The translations under genes and the position numbers were made by a program. Shown here piece after piece: positions 58,902 through 64,000 of a stretch of 64,000 nucleotides of DNA (the stretch's first letter is position 1; the number at the start of each line of letters is the position of its first letter). Origin of the DNA: an uncultured Poribacteria bacterium (GTDB lineage Bacteria > Poribacteria > WGA-4E > WGA-3G). The notes beneath the pieces are model-generated. The model was not told the DNA's origin and made no database searches. It saw nothing but the letters and a program-made list of their open reading frames with translations. The stretch covers positions 4,889,200-4,953,199 of the forward strand of contig OX639973.1 of assembly GCA_951828385.1 (NCBI GenBank), given 5' to 3'.

Positions 58902-61900
58902 ATGAGAATTCGTAGGCGTCGCAAATATTGCTCACGACACTTCACCGCCCTAATAAGTGTATTAACATTTTTTCTTTCTGCCATGCTGGTGAGCCAGTTG
59001 CATCATCCCCTGCATGCGCAAACAGTTTCCAGTACCGGTATGAAAACTGCTGCTATCCAGATCCGGGATGACCTCTCTATCGGTAACATCCGCAAGGACA
59101 TCGCACGTCTGTCAAGTCTTGAAACTCGTGTGACAGGCTACCCGCAAGCCGCAAGTGGCAGCAAATACATCTTTGACCGGTTCGTCGAAATCGGTTTGCA
59201 AAACGTCGAGAGCCGCGAATTTCCGGTCACTGTACCCATTGACCACGGTGATAGTGTTATTGAAGTGATCTCGCCTGACGCTACGGTCCTACATACCTTT
59301 AAACTCACACCCCTCTGGCCCAACCTTGTCCGTACTTCACTGTTAGCAGATGGAATTAAACATACCGTGTTGGCAGGCGAAACACTGCAAGACATCGCCG
59401 AAAGTTACCAAGTTGACGCAGCCACGATCCTCGCCGAAAGCCGAAACGAATTTTTGGCGAGCCCTGTTGTTGAAGGGAGTACCGTGTTTATTCCGACGGG
59501 CGGTTTATCCGGGCCCCTCCTTTACGGCGACGATGGCGAACTCGCCGATTTTAACGGCACTAATATCGGCGGATTCTGGTACGAACTCCAAGATGGCGAT
59601 ACCCTCACAACGCTCGCGCGACGCTATCGAATCACTGAAGCCAGTATCACTGATGATATACTCAACGAACACCTACAAAAAGCGTCCGACGGCATTGATA
59701 ACGATGAGGATGGCACTATTGATGAATACGGCGAGATCCCGCTCCTCTCTGAAATTCGAGGATGGGCAACTGATGGTATTGACAACGATGCCGACGGTTG
59801 GACAGATGAAACCCCTGGTGACGCTACTGATGGCGTTGATAACAACGAAGACGGGCAAATTGATGAGTCCGGTGAATTCGTCGCTGCCAGCGAATCAAAT
59901 GTCTTTATCCCGAAAGGTGCGATCGTACTCCTCGACTTTAACTCCAGCACCCGATACATCAACGCCGCAATGCTCGGCGGCACCGCTGTTATCTTCATCC
60001 AACCTGAAACAACCATTCGCGGCGAAGCAGAAAATAAGTTTGGCACCGTCCCCGCCAATATACCGCGATTTTGGATCTCTAAAGCAGATGCCGACGTGCT
60101 CAGGAATGTACTTGAAGAACAGCACGCACAAGGGAATCAGGTGAATGTCCGGGTCAGAGGTAAAATGACGTGGGAACGCCGCGTCGGACAGAATATACGC
60201 GGATTTTTGGAAGGTGGAGACCCGACACTGCGCGATGAACTCGTCGTTATCACCGCTTATTACGATGCCATGTCTGTGGTGCCAGCGATGGCACCTGGCG
60301 CAGATCCGACCTGCGGCATCGCAACCCTCATGGAACTCGCACGCCTCTTTAGTCAGATACAGTATCGTCCAGGTTACTCCGTCCTGTTTGTCGCAGTTGA
60401 CGGGCATTTCCAAGGACTTGCTGGCATGCGTGCCTTCATGGAAGGTGTCGGGCAGGATATTGTCGGTGCTGCGACAGACTCACCCGGGACACCGACAATG
60501 CACGGGCTCCGCCGTGGACTCTCTACCGACATCATCGAATTTGAAGAATTAGGCAGAAGGCTCCTACTTTCTATTGACCGGAGTGTACTCGTTGATCTCC
60601 CCGCCGATTTTTTCCACGGTATACACAACGTAAAAGAAGATCTGGAATCGCTGGGGATAACGCTTGACGGTTTGGCAAAAACGCGTTCTGAAATTGAAAA
60701 TCTCACGAATCAACAGCGTGACTTCTCAGAGCGCCAGAAGAAGCAGGCAGACCGGAACCGAAAACGGGAAAAGCAAGATTTTACCGGTGAAGAGAAGAGT
60801 CGGTTGTTGGCAAATCTTGCGCGTTCTAAGAAAGAGGCTTTACAAACAACGCACTTCCTCCGAGACATTGTTAAAAGGTTAGCTGAAGTCCGCACCGAAG
60901 CACTTCGCACCAGCCGTGAAGCGCAGCACGAATTAATTGTGGAGTTGGCACTGCCGATCGCCCGACTTGATATATGGGCGGTGGATAAGCTCATTCGCGC
61001 TGTAGAAGCAGGTGATATCGACGAATATGCTAAGCATCCGAAGGACGCATATCTTCTGCCTGTACAACAGGGGTCGGACTGGCATATACCGGTGCCTGAA
61101 GATCTCCCCGAAGAACTCGTGCCTGATATTGAAACGCTTAACAAAGTCCTCGCAAACTGGGAGATGAGCGATAAACGTAAGTTTGCCTTGATGTGGACCC
61201 CTGAAAAAGTACTCGACCGGCATCTCGATTTACATTCACTCAATAAAGCGAAAGAGTCGCGCAGCGTTTTGCGCAATGCCACCGACACCCAAGCAGCGGC
61301 AATCCAACGCGAAACTGAATTACTTCAGAAGGTACTTTCACAAATCCCAAACAGCCAACCCGTTGAAGATGAAATTAAGGCAAGCATTCGGGGACTCAAG
61401 GCAACAGTATTGCCGCCAGTACCGAATAAAAGGATTTACGGTGGGGAGTTCTTATCGAAAGCCGGTGTAGAACGACTCAACACTATTGATACCCAACTCC
61501 GACAACGCTTAGCCGAATCCGAAGACACTGCTGACACCGGTATACTCACAGCGGATCTGCTCAAGGACAAACAGGGTATCTTTGAAATAGCACTTCGGAA
61601 CGCTCGGTTGGAGCGTACACGGATTGAAAATTTACTCGCAACTGCCGGCACATTAGGACGCGAATATTTGGCTGAAGAACACCTCATTTTGGAAAACTAT
61701 CTATCAGATGATGAGATAGACCAGGTACTGAAACTCCGTTTACGCATCGCAGCATACATTAATGAGACAGAACTCTTAGCGACCGTTAAAAAGCGAGCAG
61801 ATACCGACATTGTAGCACTCGAAAATCTTCTCGAGCGGCTGCCGACATTGTATACAGATTTCGATGAAGAAACGAAGACCCTCCTACGCGATAACATGCT

Positions 61901-64000
61901 AACGCTCCGAAATGCCCGCTTCCGTAACATCCAGAGTCGCATTGAAAAAATGTTGCGGATTGATACAAGTGAGTACAATCGGAAACTCGGGCAGATTGAG
62001 GCAGCTATCGCTCTCCAAGACCTATTCAACCGTTATTATACTTCACTCTATATTAGCATTGACCTCTCGTCTCAATCCAATCAGTTCGGTGTATTCAATA
62101 AAGGATGGTTCTACGACCAACAACCTGAATTTGTACTGCGGCGTGAATTTGCCAGTATCGGTAATAAACTCGCTACCTACGCACAAGATGCCGACTTCGG
62201 TGTCCGGATCCGAAAACTTTGGCAGTGGACAGATGACCAGATCCGGCAAGCAGTGATGGCACGCCAATGGACGGTCGCAAATGGGATTTCCGATAAAACC
62301 GCACTCGAAGGAAAGACACTTGAAACGCTACTCAGCTCACACTTCAACAAACTCACTGGACTCAGCGGTGTGAGTCGATTGATGAAGATGCAGTTTGAGC
62401 AGTGGCGCAATCAAGGCGAACCTTCCGAGGATATGCTTAAGGATATGGATTATATCCGAAAAGAGGTTGAGCGTTTCATCCGAAACGATGTACGCACCGC
62501 AAAGAAAAATCGGAAGAACAGCATTCGTGCACGCGAGAAACTCGACACGATGCTCCGACTCCGGCACGAGGATCCTGATACCTTCTCCGAAGATGAGATT
62601 GAGGACATCAAAACCCTCATTTCAATCGCTGGGCTCGGCGGACAATCCAACTTCGTTAACGCCATATCTGCAAGCGGTGGAAAGACATGGAAAACATACA
62701 TTCCCGGTAAAATCGCCTTTGACAGCGAGGTCGCAACGCTTGTTGGGAAAACCGGAATCGCTTTCGCAACGATTGAAGACGCACGCGTCTTAACGGATAC
62801 CCCACTCGACACAATTGATCGCGTCGATTTGCGCGAAGGCGGTAATCTCCATCAGCAAGCACAGACATTGGCTTCACTCCTCATTCAAGCACTCCGAGAT
62901 GAAGAGATGCCTACCGCGGCTCGCGTCGGTAATTTCTACTGCAACCTCTTCGGTGATGTCGTCGAATTTGATGCACGTGAGTCCGCGCTTCCCAATAAAC
63001 CGGTACCTTATCCCATCTTGACACTTCGCAGAAAACATAAAACTATGATGGGTGTACGCGGCGACCTGTTCGTCATGGGCGATAACAAAGGCAACTTTGA
63101 GGTGGCGGGTTTAGCCATGGAAGGGAGAGCAACACGCCGACTCGGGGGCGCACAAGAGGTCGAAGCATATATTCTTGACAAGGATTCAGGCGACATCGTC
63201 TTCGCACCCGATTTGGGGAACTATGGTGCAAAACTTCTCCCGAATAAAGTACCTATTAATACACGGAGGCGTGGGTGCCGGGTCGTAACATTCCCCTGTG
63301 TCTCCACGACGATCTATGATTTGGTCGACCAGCGGTATCTCCGAACCTTGCGCGAGCTCGAAATTTATGACGCACTCACCGATAGCGCACCGGAGAAATA
63401 TGGAATGTCCAAACCCTGGCAACAGGAAGGTGTCTCCGCAGCTGAACCGATCGCCCTCGTCTACAGCGAACCGAACACCCGGATTAAAATCGGAATGGCT
63501 TACGGGCAGATCGGGAAACGACTCCTCCTCATCAAAGCCACGAAGAGCGGTATGAAGAACCCCACGCTTTACACTGGCGAAGGGTTCGTCGTGCGTGAAA
63601 ATGGACGCATCCGTCTCACACCCTACGTCGTTGTTCGAGATATGTGGTGGCTTGATGAGAACCGATCACGCCTCTATAAACGTTTCGGTATCTCCAGCGA
63701 CCGGCTCGACAAACTACATCAATTCGCCAATGAATACCTCGCACGCGCCGAGACTGAACTCCTCCAAAGTGACTATCAACAGGCACTCAAACTTGCACGT
63801 GCCGCATGGGGATATGAATCTCGTGCATACCCTGACGTCAAACAGACCGGTAACGATGTCGTCAACGGTGTAATGTTCTATCTCGCATTGTTGATGCCGT
63901 TCGCCTACTTTATGGAACGGCTCATCTTCGGCTTCCCAAATATCCATAAGCAAATTCTTGGCTCGTTCGGTATCTTTTTACTCGTGTTCTTCTTCTTAAG
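58902..64000 (+). CDS. Giant exported protein with LysM-like motif, acidic repeats and degenerate M28-like domain (partial)
   Basis: At least 1699 residues, running off the window. Start after GGGAG. Signal peptide in residues 15-42 (LISVLTFFLSAMLVSQL). Residues 153-200 resemble LysM (HTVLAGETLQDIAESYQV, VVEGSTVFIPTG). Residues 263-325 hold three acidic motifs, DGIDNDEDGTIDE, DGIDNDADGWTDE and DGVDNNEDGQIDE, of Ca-binding type. Residues 445-515 resemble an M28 peptidase core (ELVVITAYYDAM, APGADPTCGIATLMELARLF), but the metal ligands His, second Asp and Glu-Glu are replaced (AYYD, GADPT, VDGHFQG). A long helical region (580-1270) follows. The visible end has a membrane helix (VMFYLALLMPFAYFMERLIF), so more membrane helices, perhaps an FtsX-like permease, are expected beyond the window. 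Confidence 0.7.
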   Translation, partial: MRIRRRRKYCSRHFTALISVLTFFLSAMLVSQLHHPLHAQTVSSTGMKTAAIQIRDDLSIGNIRKDIARLSSLETRVTGYPQAASGSKYIFDRFVEIGLQNVESREFPVTVPIDHGDSVIEVISPDATVLHTFKLTPLWPNLVRTSLLADGIKHTVLAGETLQDIAESYQVDAATILAESRNEFLASPVVEGSTVFIPTGGLSGPLLYGDDGELADFNGTNIGGFWYELQDGDTLTTLARRYRITEASITDDILNEHLQKASDGIDNDEDGTIDEYGEIPLLSEIRGWATDGIDNDADGWTDETPGDATDGVDNNEDGQIDESGEFVAASESNVFIPKGAIVLLDFNSSTRYINAAMLGGTAVIFIQPETTIRGEAENKFGTVPANIPRFWISKADADVLRNVLEEQHAQGNQVNVRVRGKMTWERRVGQNIRGFLEGGDPTLRDELVVITAYYDAMSVVPAMAPGADPTCGIATLMELARLFSQIQYRPGYSVLFVAVDGHFQGLAGMRAFMEGVGQDIVGAATDSPGTPTMHGLRRGLSTDIIEFEELGRRLLLSIDRSVLVDLPADFFHGIHNVKEDLESLGITLDGLAKTRSEIENLTNQQRDFSERQKKQADRNRKREKQDFTGEEKSRLLANLARSKKEALQTTHFLRDIVKRLAEVRTEALRTSREAQHELIVELALPIARLDIWAVDKLIRAVEAGDIDEYAKHPKDAYLLPVQQGSDWHIPVPEDLPEELVPDIETLNKVLANWEMSDKRKFALMWTPEKVLDRHLDLHSLNKAKESRSVLRNATDTQAAAIQRETELLQKVLSQIPNSQPVEDEIKASIRGLKATVLPPVPNKRIYGGEFLSKAGVERLNTIDTQLRQRLAESEDTADTGILTADLLKDKQGIFEIALRNARLERTRIENLLATAGTLGREYLAEEHLILENYLSDDEIDQVLKLRLRIAAYINETELLATVKKRADTDIVALENLLERLPTLYTDFDEETKTLLRDNMLTLRNARFRNIQSRIEKMLRIDTSEYNRKLGQIEAAIALQDLFNRYYTSLYISIDLSSQSNQFGVFNKGWFYDQQPEFVLRREFASIGNKLATYAQDADFGVRIRKLWQWTDDQIRQAVMARQWTVANGISDKTALEGKTLETLLSSHFNKLTGLSGVSRLMKMQFEQWRNQGEPSEDMLKDMDYIRKEVERFIRNDVRTAKKNRKNSIRAREKLDTMLRLRHEDPDTFSEDEIEDIKTLISIAGLGGQSNFVNAISASGGKTWKTYIPGKIAFDSEVATLVGKTGIAFATIEDARVLTDTPLDTIDRVDLREGGNLHQQAQTLASLLIQALRDEEMPTAARVGNFYCNLFGDVVEFDARESALPNKPVPYPILTLRRKHKTMMGVRGDLFVMGDNKGNFEVAGLAMEGRATRRLGGAQEVEAYILDKDSGDIVFAPDLGNYGAKLLPNKVPINTRRRGCRVVTFPCVSTTIYDLVDQRYLRTLRELEIYDALTDSAPEKYGMSKPWQQEGVSAAEPIALVYSEPNTRIKIGMAYGQIGKRLLLIKATKSGMKNPTLYTGEGFVVRENGRIRLTPYVVVRDMWWLDENRSRLYKRFGISSDRLDKLHQFANEYLARAETELLQSDYQQALKLARAAWGYESRAYPDVKQTGNDVVNGVMFYLALLMPFAYFMERLIFGFPNIHKQILGSFGIFLLVFFFL

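Noticed and set aside
1-64000. tRNA and rRNA genes
   Set aside because: I scanned for T-loop-like GTTCGAATC-type strings with matching acceptor ends and for rRNA motifs and found none; a covariance search would be needed for certainty.

Overview
The window looks like a chromosomal piece of a large, repeat-rich genome from Candidatus Poribacteria or a close relative. This is an inference. It rests on the gene mix (phytanoyl-CoA dioxygenase, GH172, DUF350, paralogous sugar-phosphate isomerase/epimerases, D-galactonate dehydratase, many secreted carboxypeptidase-regulatory-like proteins) and on the many small dispersed hairpin repeats. There is no rRNA, no tRNA that I could recognise, and no CRISPR array.

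Layout. 1-3.2 kb: two TlpA-like thioredoxin proteins and a MalK/UgpC-type ABC ATPase. 3.2-19.4 kb: three degenerate copies of one locus. Each begins with a leftward malate/lactate dehydrogenase-family gene and continues rightward with an ECF sigma factor and a run of small secreted or membrane-anchored proteins. Copies 1 and 3 carry a cysteine-rich surface protein and a broken GspC-like gene. Copy 2 is heavily deleted. The copies have exchanged modules, and one junction carries the tail of the epimerase that now ends the array.

19.4-26.4 kb: the epimerase, a leftward AAA ATPase plus DUF4435/TOPRIM pair with the architecture of the PARIS anti-phage system (behind an unrecognised 559-residue protein), a ROK kinase, and an aroC operon carrying a CHAD domain split over two genes. 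27.5-34.1 kb: membrane proteins and the pyrimidine genes pyrD and pyrB. These two are separated by a PD-(D/E)XK Rpn-like gene with a leaderless-looking promoter. PyrB ends in a PyrI-like zinc domain.

34.2-43.6 kb: a leftward cluster of seven genes whose secreted products combine carboxypeptidase-regulatory-like domains with C-type-lectin-like domains. One member is an ECF sigma factor joined through a membrane helix to the same two extracytoplasmic domains, and it is interrupted by a single amber codon. This cluster and the PARIS-like operon are the most interesting systems here. 43.9-45.6 kb: an apparently complete IS200/IS605 element with tnpA and tnpB.

45.9-58.4 kb: sugar catabolism and glycan genes (dgoD, two TIM-barrel isomerases, GH172, a 1343-residue protein with an acidic linker and an (alpha/alpha)6-like region), an orphan antitoxin with a destroyed toxin, DUF350, PhyH, a medium-chain dehydrogenase and an XRE regulator. 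58.9-64 kb: a giant exported protein that runs off the window, with a LysM-like motif, acidic repeats and an M28-like domain that lacks metal ligands.
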